Shown here in pieces: positions 1-6,756 of a stretch of DNA of 18,101 bases. Numbering within the stretch: the stretch's first letter is position 1; the number at the start of each line of letters is the position of its first letter. Source of the DNA: JBJEQG01 sp051881635 (GTDB lineage Bacteria > Bacillota > Clostridia > Oscillospirales > Acutalibacteraceae); assembly GCA_051881635.1 (NCBI GenBank), contig JBJEQG010000071.1:1-18101 (forward strand), read 5' to 3'. Under the pieces are notes generated by a model. It was not told where the DNA came from and ran no database searches. It saw only the letters and a program-made list of their open reading frames with translations. The position numbers and the translations under genes were made by a program.

Positions 1-819
1 ATTGTGGTTTCAAGTGTGCTTGCCACTTGTATGCTGTTTTTATGTTCAGCAGTCGGCTGTTCAAAAGCCGAAACGGAAAAGAGTACCGCTATAAGTGAGG
101 TATCTTCTGTTGCTGATGAAGTTCAGAGTTCTGTCGGCACAAGTCTTTTAAATGTTAGTTACGATGATCCGCAAGTACCTATCGAAAGAATGAAATGTGC
201 TGTGATGTTTGAAGATGGTTTTAAGGAACTTTGTATTGAGGGAGAAGATGCACAACAGCTCTATAAAATTCTTATGTCCGCAAAAGACAACGGAGAAACC
301 TCTCGTACAACACCCGAAGTTTCTAAACAGTCATATCCGGAAAATATTGGACTGGTATTTTATATGGGAACTTGGAGGTCATTGGAAGAAGATTTTAATA
401 CAAGATATTCTCCGATGTATTTTGGTGTTTTCTACATCGACAGTAATGATTTTTTGATTTACACAGCTGCACCCTATATATCCTTTTCCGAATGTATCCA
501 ACTTCCGGAAGGAACATATAATGCTGTTGTGGAAATTACAAATAAATATTATACATTTTCCGCTAATATGCCTATGGGTAACTTATCTGCCGAGCAATTC
601 AAACAGTTTGAAAAGGATAAATCAACACAGGCGGATTTGGAAGCCGTTGCCGGAAAACTGTCTACGGAGAATTATTTTGATTATGTCGGCGGAGAATATT
701 ATACATCAGACGGCTATAAAATTAGAGTAATATATAACCATAATGAAAATCCTGCCGAAAATACAATTTATGAGATTGTGGCTTTTAAGGACGGTTATAA
801 AACAATTCTTGTCGGTTGA
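1..819 (+). CDS. Lipoprotein of unknown function, 5' end missing
   Basis: The reading frame is open to the left edge, so the true start lies upstream of the window; a GTG at 4 is only the first in-frame start-like codon inside it. The N-terminal part is a hydrophobic segment followed by a lipobox (A-V-G-C, Cys codon at 58-60), then a Ser/Thr/Glu-rich linker typical of lipoproteins, so the protein is expected to be anchored on the outer face of the cytoplasmic membrane. The remaining 250 residues are a soluble domain rich in aromatic and acidic residues with no motif I recognise. It ends in TGA and is followed within 30 bases by a hairpin terminator, so it is the last gene of its unit. A substrate-binding or cell-wall-associated role is possible, but nothing in the sequence decides this. 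Confidence 0.8.
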   Translation: MVVSSVLATCMLFLCSAVGCSKAETEKSTAISEVSSVADEVQSSVGTSLLNVSYDDPQVPIERMKCAVMFEDGFKELCIEGEDAQQLYKILMSAKDNGETSRTTPEVSKQSYPENIGLVFYMGTWRSLEEDFNTRYSPMYFGVFYIDSNDFLIYTAAPYISFSECIQLPEGTYNAVVEITNKYYTFSANMPMGNLSAEQFKQFEKDKSTQADLEAVAGKLSTENYFDYVGGEYYTSDGYKIRVIYNHNENPAENTIYEIVAFKDGYKTILVG

Positions 820-844
820 GGACAAGACACAAATATAAGATACC

Positions 845-878
845 AAAAATCGGGCTTTATTTTGAAGTCCGATTTTTT
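845..878 (+). terminator. Rho-independent terminator of the first lipoprotein gene
   Basis: A 13-base arm (845-857) pairs with 865-877 with one G-U pair across a 7-base loop, and the descending arm ends in six T. It lies 26 bases past the lipoprotein stop codon and before the ABC-F promoter, so it insulates the two units. Confidence 0.8.
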
Positions 879-906
879 GTACCTTGTTTTGTCATACACC
901 ACTATC

Positions 907-935
907 TTGCAATATATTTAAAAAAATGATATAGT
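907..935 (+). promoter_or_regulatory. Sigma-A-type promoter of the ABC-F/GNAT/nucleotidyltransferase group
   Basis: TTGCAA (907-912) and TATAGT (930-935) are separated by exactly 17 bases. The expected transcription start near 942 leaves a leader of only about 35 bases before the ABC-F start. No upstream-ORF or attenuator structure, of the kind found ahead of some antibiotic-induced ABC-F genes, fits in that space. Confidence 0.6.
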
Positions 936-977
936 AATAGAGCATGATAAAAAAGAGAAAACGGTGATGAAATGGCG

Positions 978-2882
978 ATGATAACGGTCGGCAATCTCTG
1001 TATGGATTTTGGAGGAGATGTGCTGTTTAATAATATGAATTTTGAGGTGCAGGACGGCGATAGAATCGGTTTAATCGGTGTAAACGGCAGCGGTAAAACC
1101 ACGCTGTTTAAGATTTTGACAGGTGCAATTTCGCCCTCCTCAGGTATGGTGGCTATACAGAAAAATACCAAAATCGGGTATATGGAGCAACATGTTTGCC
1201 GCCATTTGGAACGCAGTGCTTATGATGAAGTGCTTTCCGTTTTTGCGGAAATTTTGGATATGGAATTGGAAATTGATACCCTGACAAGACAAATCGAAAA
1301 CGGAACGCATGATAATCTTAATGCAATGATTGAACGACAAAGCTTTTTGACGGACGAATTTCAGCGTTTGGGCGGTTTAACCTGTCGTGCAAGGGCAAGG
1401 TCGGCATTGTTGGGTTTAGGTTTTATCGACAGCGAAATGAATTTGCCGATTCGTGCATTGAGTGGCGGTCAGCGAGCGAAATTACAGCTTGCCAAGTTGC
1501 TTTTGAGTGACGCAAATCTTTTGCTTTTGGACGAGCCGACCAACCATTTGGATACACAGGCGGTTGAATGGCTTGAAGATTATTTGATTTCATCTCATGC
1601 CGCTTATATCGTCATCTCCCATGACCGTTATTTTTTGGACAAAACAACAAAACGCACATTTGAGATTGAAAATCAAAAGTTGGTTGCCTATAAGGGCAAT
1701 TATTCGGCTTATTTACCACAAAGAGCCGAACACCGTTTGGCTCAGCAACGCAGTTATGATAATACGGTTAAAGAAATTGCCCGTTTGGAGGGCGTTGTAG
1801 AACAGCAACGCCGTTGGAACAGGGAAAAGAATATCAAAACCGCCGAAAGCAAATTGAAGATGATTGACCGTTTGGAAAAAACACTTGAACGCCCCGACCG
1901 TGATGCCGAAAGTATGCACTTTAAATTGGGTGTAAAAAGTATGAGTGGCGAAGATGTCTTGAAAATCAATAAGCTGTCTATGGGCTTTTCGGGAAAAATG
2001 TTGTTTCAGGATATTTCCTTTGAGGTTCATCGGGGAGAACGGATTTTTGTTCTCGGTCCAAACGGCTGTGGCAAAACCTCATTTTTAAAAATTCTTATGA
2101 AACAGTATTTGCCGACATCGGGTAATATAACTTTTGGCGAGGGTATTACCGTTGGTTACTATGACCAAATCCAACAGGGCATGGACAGCGACAAAACGAT
2201 TTTTGATGAATTGTCCGATAAATTTCCAACCATGACAAATACGGAAATCCGCAGTCTTTTGGCAAGGTTTTTGTTTAAGGGTGATGATGTTTTTAAGTCT
2301 GTCGGACTGTTAAGCGGCGGCGAAAAAGCCCGTATTCTTTTGTCGGAGCTGATGTTGAAAGGTGCAAATCTCTTGCTTTTGGACGAGCCGACCAACCATT
2401 TGGATATTGATTCATGCGAAGTCCTGCAAAATGCCCTCAAAGAATATGAGGGAACATTGATTGTTGTTTCGCATGACCGTTATTTAATCAATGCGTTGGC
2501 TGATAAAATTTTGTATCTAACGCCACAAGGTGTTCAGATATTTGAGGGCAGTTATGATGCATTTTTGGCGGCGGTTGACCCCTTTAAAAAGAATGTGCCG
2601 TCCAAAACGACAGAACCGACTGAAAAGCAATCGGAATATAAAAATAAAAAAGAGCGTGACGCAAAACGCCGAAAGGCAAAAGCACAGCTTGGAAAGTGCG
2701 AACAGGAAATTGCCGATACAGAGGCACAGATTGAAGCTTATAATGAACAGTTAAGTTCCCCCGAGGTTGCATCGGACTATGTGCGGATTTCCGAATTAAC
2801 GGCACTTTTGGAGGATACCCAAAAACTTCTGGAAACACTTTATGAACGCTGGGAAGAATTGTCTTTGGCGTGTGAGGAATAA
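978..2882 (+). CDS. ABC-F family ATPase (Uup/YdiF-like)
   Basis: Soluble tandem-ATPase protein of the ABC-F family, whose members bind the ribosome E site and help translation, or protect ribosomes from antibiotics, rather than transport. No membrane segments. Nucleotide-binding domain 1 has a Walker A motif (GVNGSGKT, residues 34-41), the signature LSGGQ at 161 and Walker B LLLLDEPTNHLD near 181. Domain 2 has Walker A GPNGCGKT from 360, LSGGE at 445 and a second DEPTNHLD. The charged inter-domain linker (about 235-310) is the P-site-contacting region of the family, and the C-terminal 90 residues are a Lys/Glu-rich coiled coil as in Uup and YdiF. I chose ATG 978 because GGTGAT (963-968) is nine bases from it but only three from the alternative ATG at 972. 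First gene of a probable three-gene unit; 45 bases to the GNAT gene. Housekeeping translation factor or resistance determinant cannot be separated by motif alone. Confidence 0.93.
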   Translation: MITVGNLCMDFGGDVLFNNMNFEVQDGDRIGLIGVNGSGKTTLFKILTGAISPSSGMVAIQKNTKIGYMEQHVCRHLERSAYDEVLSVFAEILDMELEIDTLTRQIENGTHDNLNAMIERQSFLTDEFQRLGGLTCRARARSALLGLGFIDSEMNLPIRALSGGQRAKLQLAKLLLSDANLLLLDEPTNHLDTQAVEWLEDYLISSHAAYIVISHDRYFLDKTTKRTFEIENQKLVAYKGNYSAYLPQRAEHRLAQQRSYDNTVKEIARLEGVVEQQRRWNREKNIKTAESKLKMIDRLEKTLERPDRDAESMHFKLGVKSMSGEDVLKINKLSMGFSGKMLFQDISFEVHRGERIFVLGPNGCGKTSFLKILMKQYLPTSGNITFGEGITVGYYDQIQQGMDSDKTIFDELSDKFPTMTNTEIRSLLARFLFKGDDVFKSVGLLSGGEKARILLSELMLKGANLLLLDEPTNHLDIDSCEVLQNALKEYEGTLIVVSHDRYLINALADKILYLTPQGVQIFEGSYDAFLAAVDPFKKNVPSKTTEPTEKQSEYKNKKERDAKRRKAKAQLGKCEQEIADTEAQIEAYNEQLSSPEVASDYVRISELTALLEDTQKLLETLYERWEELSLACEE

Positions 2883-2927
2883 AAGAATATAAACACAAAA
2901 ATCAGATATAGATTGGACTTATAAATT

Positions 2928-3395
2928 ATGAACATAAGAAAAGCAGAACAAAGAGATATTCCAAAAATCGGCGACTTGCTTTTGCAGATTTCAAAGGTTC
3001 ATCATGAAGGACGCCCCGACCTTTTTAATGTCGGTAGGAAATATTCGGACGAGCAAGTTAAAACCATTATTGCCGATGAAAGCACCCCTGTTTTTGTTGC
3101 GACCGATACAGATGACATTGTTGTTGGTTATGCCTTTTGCATATTCAAACAGCATAAAGAAGATAGTGTCATGACAGATATAAAGACCTTGTACATTGAC
3201 GACTTATGTGTTGACAATGCTTATAGGGGACAGCATATCGGCACGGAATTGTATCATGCCGTTGTGGAGTTTGCAAAGCAATCAGGGTGTTATAACATAA
3301 CGCTGAATGTTTGGAGCTGTAATGAATCTGCACAAAGGTTCTATGAAAAGTGCGGATTTAAACCGCAGAAAATCGGCATGGAAATCATACTTTAA
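2928..3395 (+). CDS. GNAT family N-acetyltransferase
   Basis: A 155-residue single-domain GNAT protein expected to move an acetyl group from acetyl-CoA to an amine. The N-terminus (N-I-R-K-A) and the start of helix 1 are typical. Motif A reads LCVDNAYRGQHIGTELY, with the pyrophosphate-binding loop R-G-Q-H-I-G at 100-105, and motif B is NESAQRFYEKCGF at 132-144 with the usual Tyr139. The substrate cannot be told: amino acid, peptide, polyamine or aminoglycoside are all possible. It lies 45 bases after the ABC-F gene and 17 bases before the next gene with no terminator between, so the three are probably cotranscribed. The ribosome site is weak (TTGGAC, about 12 bases upstream). Confidence 0.88.
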   Translation: MNIRKAEQRDIPKIGDLLLQISKVHHEGRPDLFNVGRKYSDEQVKTIIADESTPVFVATDTDDIVVGYAFCIFKQHKEDSVMTDIKTLYIDDLCVDNAYRGQHIGTELYHAVVEFAKQSGCYNITLNVWSCNESAQRFYEKCGFKPQKIGMEIIL

Positions 3396-3412
3396 GAAAG
3401 TGTGTAGGACAT

Positions 3413-3955
3413 ATGACGAGAAAAGAACAGGCAGACTATATTTTGCATGAATGTGGATTGTTAAAAGAGCTTGAAAAATATGGAATTCCACATATCATAG
3501 GCAGTTATCGTATGGATATGATGGCATGGAATGATTTGGATATTGATATTGAGAATTACCGTATGTCATTAAAACAATTATATACTTTATCCCAATTCAT
3601 TATAAACAAGTTTTGTCCCACATGGTATGAAGCCAAAGAAGAAACCGACAAAGAAAATAAAACCGTGTGGTTTCACGGTTTTGAAATGCTTATAGACGGT
3701 TCTCTTTGGAATGTAGACCTATGGTTTTTGGATAAGGAAACCATAAAAAACGCTGAAAATTATTGTGATACGATTATACATCAAGTTAATTCCATGCCCG
3801 AATTAAAGGAATGTATTATCAATATCAAACAGGGATTGATTTCCCGTCAGCTATATTCATTTGAGAAATATACAAGCATAGATGTCTATGAGGCTGTTTT
3901 ACATCAAAATATTTTTGATACAGAGTGTTTTCTCAAAAACTATATCAAACCCTAA
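3413..3955 (+). CDS. Predicted nucleotidyltransferase-fold protein
   Basis: I do not recognise the named family, but the sequence fits the polymerase-beta-like nucleotidyltransferase superfamily. The pattern G-S at 30-31, nine residues, then D-L-D-I from 41 matches the catalytic loop hG[GS]x9-13Dh[DE]h, and a third acidic residue appears in the strand N-V-D-L-W (Asp102). At 180 residues it is close in size to small antibiotic-nucleotidylating and MNT-type enzymes. The expected reaction is transfer of a nucleoside monophosphate from an NTP to a hydroxyl on an unknown small molecule, protein or RNA. It sits 17 bases after the GNAT gene, with a weak ribosome site (AGGAC), and is the last gene of the group. 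There is no partner HEPN gene beside it, which argues against an MNT/HEPN toxin-antitoxin pair. Confidence 0.6.
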   Translation: MTRKEQADYILHECGLLKELEKYGIPHIIGSYRMDMMAWNDLDIDIENYRMSLKQLYTLSQFIINKFCPTWYEAKEETDKENKTVWFHGFEMLIDGSLWNVDLWFLDKETIKNAENYCDTIIHQVNSMPELKECIINIKQGLISRQLYSFEKYTSIDVYEAVLHQNIFDTECFLKNYIKP

Positions 3956-3957
3956 AC

Positions 3958-3999
3958 AAAAAATACACCCCATTTATCATAATGACAGATAGGGTGCAT
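3958..3999 (-). terminator. Terminator hairpin of the HPr-like gene, possibly shared
   Basis: An imperfect hairpin (about 3963-3978 with 3984-3999, core CACCC/GGGTG) lies between two convergent genes. Read on the minus strand it is followed by a run of six T (complement of 3958-3963), which fits termination of the HPr-like gene. In the plus direction the tail is poor, so it may stop the nucleotidyltransferase transcript less well. It shares three short words with the hairpin at 6674-6722. Confidence 0.55.
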
Positions 4000-4021
4000 A
4001 TTATAAATTGCGGATTGTCGC

Positions 4022-4267
4022 TTAATTGACTTTTTTATAGACATAGGGTTCAATATCAGTGTAAAAGCTGTCAGGAATTTGGTCGGCATTGACGCTGAGT
4101 GTAATCGGTTTGGAAATATCCAAGCTAATAATACCGATAATCGAATGGGCATCAATATTATAAATGCCTGAAACCAAGCTAATAGGGAGTTTGTCGTATT
4201 TTGTTGTCATATTAACAAAATGTTTTACAGCGTCCAAGTTCGGAAAAAAAATGTCAGTTGAATACAT
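4022..4267 (-). CDS. HPr-like protein without the phosphorylatable histidine
   Basis: An 81-residue protein resembling PTS phosphocarrier HPr. The region around residues 41-50 (H-S-I-I-G-I-I-S-L-D) matches the HPr regulatory-serine helix (K-S-I-M-G-V-M-S-L-G), with Ser42 at the Ser46 position, and KYD at 23-25 matches the end of HPr helix 1. The active-site H-A-R-P segment is missing: the aligned stretch is N-L-D-A-V, so the His15 position appears to be Asn10. Such a protein could not carry phosphate from Enzyme I; a regulatory role like Bacillus Crh (which also lacks His15 but keeps Ser46) is inferred by analogy. The start is set by GGAGG nine bases upstream; an in-frame ATG 24 bases earlier overlaps that site and is unlikely. 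It stands alone, with its own promoter and terminator. Confidence 0.75.
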   Translation of the reverse strand: MYSTDIFFPNLDAVKHFVNMTTKYDKLPISLVSGIYNIDAHSIIGIISLDISKPITLSVNADQIPDSFYTDIEPYVYKKVN

Positions 4268-4276
4268 AAAATTTAA

Positions 4277-4281
4277 CCTCC
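4277..4281 (-). promoter_or_regulatory. Ribosome binding site that fixes the HPr-like start
   Basis: GGAGG on the minus strand, nine bases before the ATG at 4267. It lies within the sequence that the longer reading frame would translate, so the shorter 81-residue product is preferred. Confidence 0.75.
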
Positions 4282-4328
4282 GCTTTTTCATGAATTAAAC
4301 CTATATCGTTTCAAAAAGGTTCCTAATA

Positions 4329-4357
4329 ATAATAACAGCTTTTGACCAAAGGGTCAA
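4329..4357 (-). promoter_or_regulatory. Promoter of the HPr-like gene with a palindromic operator candidate
   Basis: On the minus strand TTGACC (complement of 4352-4357) is followed after 17 bases by TATTAT (complement of 4329-4334). The -35 hexamer is one half of a perfect inverted repeat, TTGACC-4 bases-GGTCAA, at 4342-4357. A dimeric regulator bound there would block sigma factor access, so repression is the natural reading. The regulator is unknown. Confidence 0.5.
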
Positions 4358-4399
4358 CAATAATAAAAGCAAAAAATTCTTTTTGGGAAACTACACATT

Positions 4400-4429
4400 T
4401 TGAAATGTATGACTAACGATTTTTATTGT
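4400..4429 (+). promoter_or_regulatory. Weak promoter candidate for mtaB
   Basis: TTGAAA (4400-4405) and TATTGT (4424-4429) with an 18-base spacer, about 30 bases before the mtaB start. Both hexamers are imperfect, but no better pair is visible in the 190 bases between the divergent genes. Confidence 0.3.
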
Positions 4430-4459
4430 AATAAATACCAATTTTGAGGAGAGAAAAAA

Positions 4460-5746
4460 ATGAAAGTTTCCGTATTGACCTTAGGCTGTAAGGTTAATCA
4501 GTTTGAGTCACAATCAATGATACACGATTTGGAGGCTCATGGCTATACATTAGCACAAGAAGGGGAATATGCTGATATTACGGTTATCAACTCCTGTGCG
4601 GTAACATCGGTAAGTGAACAAAAAGCAATAAAAATGATACATCGTATTCGTCGGGAAAATCCCGATACGGTTTTGATTTTAACAGGCTGTATGCCACAGG
4701 CGTTTCCAAATATTGCCGATACTATTCCCGAGGTTGATGTTGTTTTGGGCAACAAACGCCGTGCGGATTTAATTCCGACAATCGAGTCCTATTTGTCCGA
4801 CCATAAGAAATTATCATTTATTGAAAGTTATGGCAAATCAGACCCCTATGAAGCATTGGAAATCTCAAAATTTCATGAGCGTACAAGAGCCTTTTTGAAG
4901 ATAGAGGACGGCTGTAACCGCTTTTGTTCATACTGCATTATTCCGTATGCCCGTGGGCGTGTGCGGTCATGTACCTATGATTATATTGCCCAAAAAATGC
5001 GGGAATTTTCTGCCGAAGGCTATAAAGAAGTTGTCGTTGTCGGAATTAACCTTTCGTCTTTTGGTACAGATAACGGTTTGGAGTTTGCAAAGGCAATCGA
5101 AACCGCCTGTACGGCATCTGAAATTCGCCGTATCCGTTTAGGTTCGTTAGAACCCGAATCTATGGATTTGGAAACATTAAAACGATTCAGTGCGTTGGAG
5201 GGTTTTTGTCCGCAATTTCATCTTTCGCTCCAAAGTGGCTGTGATGATACGCTCCGCCGCATGAACCGCCATTACACAACAGCGGAATATGCTGAAATTG
5301 TATCAAATATTCGCAAGGTTTTTGATAATCCCTCTATTACCACTGATGTAATGGTTGGCTTTGCAGGCGAAACTGAGGAGGAATTTAAACAATCCATGCA
5401 GTTTGTTCGTGATATGGCTTTTGCAAAGGTGCATATTTTTCCGTATTCACGCCGACAGGGTACAGTGGCAGACCGCCGTACTGACCATATTTCCCAGGAA
5501 ATCAAAAAAGAAAGAGCCGCCCGTATGGCAACTGTCGCAAACGAAACCCGTAAGCAGTTTTTACGCTCACAGGTTGGACGGCAAGAGAGTGTTCTTTTGG
5601 AAACCCGCCGTAACAAAGAGGGACGGATTGAGGGTTACACACCGAACTATACACCCGTTTGGGTTCAGACCGCTGAACATGGAGAAAACGATATTATCAC
5701 AGTTACAATAACAGAGGCTTTTGACGATTATTGTATCGGAGAATAA
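4460..5746 (+). CDS. mtaB: tRNA (t6A37) C2-methylthiotransferase MtaB
   Basis: Radical-SAM enzyme that adds a methylthio group to N6-threonylcarbamoyladenosine at position 37 of ANN-decoding tRNAs, giving ms2t6A, in the cytoplasm. The N-terminal UPF0004 domain begins LTLGCKVNQFES, characteristic of the MtaB branch, with auxiliary-cluster cysteines Cys10, Cys46 (NSCAVT) and Cys77 (LTGCMPQ). The radical-SAM cluster motif CxxxCxxC is Cys152, Cys156 and Cys159 in GCNRFCSYC, followed by IPYARGRVRS. The last 60 residues fit the TRAM RNA-binding domain. At 428 residues it has the usual length. A strong ribosome site (GAGGAG) precedes the ATG. It is a single-gene unit ending in a strong hairpin shared with the convergent regulator gene. 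Confidence 0.95.
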   Translation: MKVSVLTLGCKVNQFESQSMIHDLEAHGYTLAQEGEYADITVINSCAVTSVSEQKAIKMIHRIRRENPDTVLILTGCMPQAFPNIADTIPEVDVVLGNKRRADLIPTIESYLSDHKKLSFIESYGKSDPYEALEISKFHERTRAFLKIEDGCNRFCSYCIIPYARGRVRSCTYDYIAQKMREFSAEGYKEVVVVGINLSSFGTDNGLEFAKAIETACTASEIRRIRLGSLEPESMDLETLKRFSALEGFCPQFHLSLQSGCDDTLRRMNRHYTTAEYAEIVSNIRKVFDNPSITTDVMVGFAGETEEEFKQSMQFVRDMAFAKVHIFPYSRRQGTVADRRTDHISQEIKKERAARMATVANETRKQFLRSQVGRQESVLLETRRNKEGRIEGYTPNYTPVWVQTAEHGENDIITVTITEAFDDYCIGE

Positions 5747-5761
5747 ATTTTTATAGACTAT

Positions 5762-5797
5762 AAAAAACATCAGCACATTTCTGTGCTGATGTTTTTT
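5762..5797. terminator. Bidirectional terminator between mtaB and the XRE regulator
   Basis: A perfect 16-base stem (5762-5777 with 5782-5797) closes a 4-base loop and carries six A on one side and six T on the other, so it works as an intrinsic terminator in both directions. It lies 15 bases after mtaB and 45 bases after the end of the leftward regulator gene. Confidence 0.93.
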
Positions 5798-5842
5798 CTT
5801 GCTTATTTGACTATTTTAGAAGTGACTTAAAATCAAAACCAA

Positions 5843-6250
5843 TTAAGAATCCATTTCCTCGTGATCGTTTTCTTCGTTGAACTTTTTAACAAGCTCCATA
5901 ACCTCGCGTCTTTGGTTCGGTGTCAGGTTACGCAGACGGAACAGAAGTTCCTCCTCAAACTTAGAGCTTGCGTGTGTGCGGTATTTGATACCTTTTGTGC
6001 TGTAAAGCTCAGAGCTGCTGTCGTTGACGATTGTTTCAATATCGTCCTCGATACCTTCAAGCAACTGTGTGTACTTGATGTTGTAAATTTTTGCCAGCTT
6101 AATCAGTGTATTGATGTCAGGCTTTGTCTTACCTGTTTCGTAGTAAGTATAAGTCGAACGCTCAATCTTCAACTGGTTGGCAATTTGCTGCTGTGTGTAA
6201 CCGGCCTCATGTCTGTAATATTTGAGCCAGTAAGAAATCATGCTATACAT
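5843..6250 (-). CDS. XRE-family (Cro/cI-type) DNA-binding regulator
   Basis: A 135-residue protein with an N-terminal helix-turn-helix of the HTH_3 type at about residues 7-64: the pattern YTQQQIANQLKIERSTYTYYE-like stretch (18-38) includes the second helix and recognition helix, followed by G-K-T-K-P-D and N-T-L-I-K-L-A-K-I-Y as in the Cro/cI family. The C-terminal half is charged and has a short helix (L-T-P-N-Q-R-R-E-V-M-E-L) common in clostridial XRE regulators and likely to mediate dimerisation. There is no peptidase, kinase or sensor domain. AAGGAGG (complement of 6258-6264) sits seven bases before the ATG. It is a lone gene with its own promoter and shared terminator; no phage or toxin gene accompanies it, so its target cannot be inferred from position. 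Confidence 0.88.
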   Translation of the reverse strand: MYSMISYWLKYYRHEAGYTQQQIANQLKIERSTYTYYETGKTKPDINTLIKLAKIYNIKYTQLLEGIEDDIETIVNDSSSELYSTKGIKYRTHASSKFEEELLFRLRNLTPNQRREVMELVKKFNEENDHEEMDS

Positions 6251-6300
6251 AAAAAAACCTCCTTAAAAAATGATTTTGTTCGTCGTCAACTCCCAATAGT

Positions 6301-6306
6301 ATTATA
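6301..6306 (-). promoter_or_regulatory. -10 element candidate of the XRE regulator
   Basis: A perfect TATAAT on the minus strand, about 50 bases before the regulator start. The -35 position (TAGATT at 17-base spacing) matches poorly, as is common for promoters helped by an activator or by upstream A/T tracts, which are plentiful here. Confidence 0.35.
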
Positions 6307-6515
6307 AAACAAATTTTTTCATAAATCTACACTTGTGCAAAGATACCACTAAATTTTGTCAAAATTTTTTCAAAAAAGTCAAAAAAGTATGAAAAATGAG
6401 AGAAAAAACATTTTGGAGAAATTTGGCTTGTATTCTCGGTAAATGCAGATTTTGAAAAAGAGGAAGCATAAACAAACGAGGGCGTTATAATTCATAAAAT
6501 ATAATTTTTCAGCTT

Positions 6516-6581
6516 GTGAATTTTGAGTAAAAATAGTCACTTCACAAAAATGGCAAAGAGCAATTTTGTGTTAAAATTCAC
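6516..6581 (+). other. Nested inverted repeat, possible structured RNA
   Basis: A perfect 9-base pair of arms, GTGAATTTT (6516-6524) and AAAATTCAC (6573-6581), encloses a second hairpin, CACAAAA (6543-6549) with TTTTGTG (6564-6570). The first arm can alternatively pair GTGAA with TTCAC at 6541-6545, so two exclusive folds exist. A TATAAT at 6500-6505 would place a plus-strand start near 6512. In such AT-rich DNA part of this may be chance. Confidence 0.25.
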
Positions 6582-6664
6582 TTGCATGTTTAAATTATAA
6601 ACTAAAAAATAAAAAAATACAACATTATTTTAAAAAAAAATTTAAATTTTTTATTAACAGAACA

Positions 6665-6717
6665 TAAAAATTCCCCCATTTGTTAAACGATTATATCATA
6701 ATGTTTAACAAATGGGG
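6665..6717 (-). terminator. Terminator of ilvD
   Basis: A perfect 15-base stem, CCCCATTTGTTAAAC (6674-6688) with its complement at 6703-6717, around a 14-base loop. On the minus strand it is followed by AATTTTT, and it lies 40 bases past the ilvD stop. The plus-strand side is also T-rich, so it may act in both directions. Confidence 0.82.
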
Positions 6718-6756
6718 TGCATTTTATTTTCGTTATGTTTTCTTATGTGCCATTTA

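Larger units (their letters stand above)
6265..6673. other. AT-rich gene-free stretch
   Basis: No reading frame with a ribosome site is present. The left end holds the leader and -10 of the XRE gene; 6340-6400 holds A/T tracts and repeated CAAAAAAGT words; two perfect TATAAT words occur on the plus strand at 6486-6491 and 6500-6505; and 6516-6581 contains a nested inverted repeat described separately. Bases 6600-6660 are almost pure A/T. Confidence 0.6.

Noticed and set aside
4022..4267. Canonical HPr (ptsH) or Crh
   Set aside because: The active-site histidine segment is missing, so ptsH is excluded; similarity to Crh is functional analogy and not close sequence identity.
5843..6250. Phage repressor or toxin-antitoxin antitoxin
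   Set aside because: No phage gene, toxin-like gene or divergent partner lies beside the XRE gene; it is flanked by mtaB and ilvD.
5861..6307. 148-codon plus-strand frame over the XRE gene
   Set aside because: It is antisense to a regulator with a convincing helix-turn-helix and strong ribosome site; the Cys/Leu-rich product has no recognisable feature.
6398..6487. Two very short plus-strand frames (17 and 15 codons) in the AT-rich gap
   Set aside because: Neither has a ribosome site, and such frames are expected by chance in A-rich DNA.
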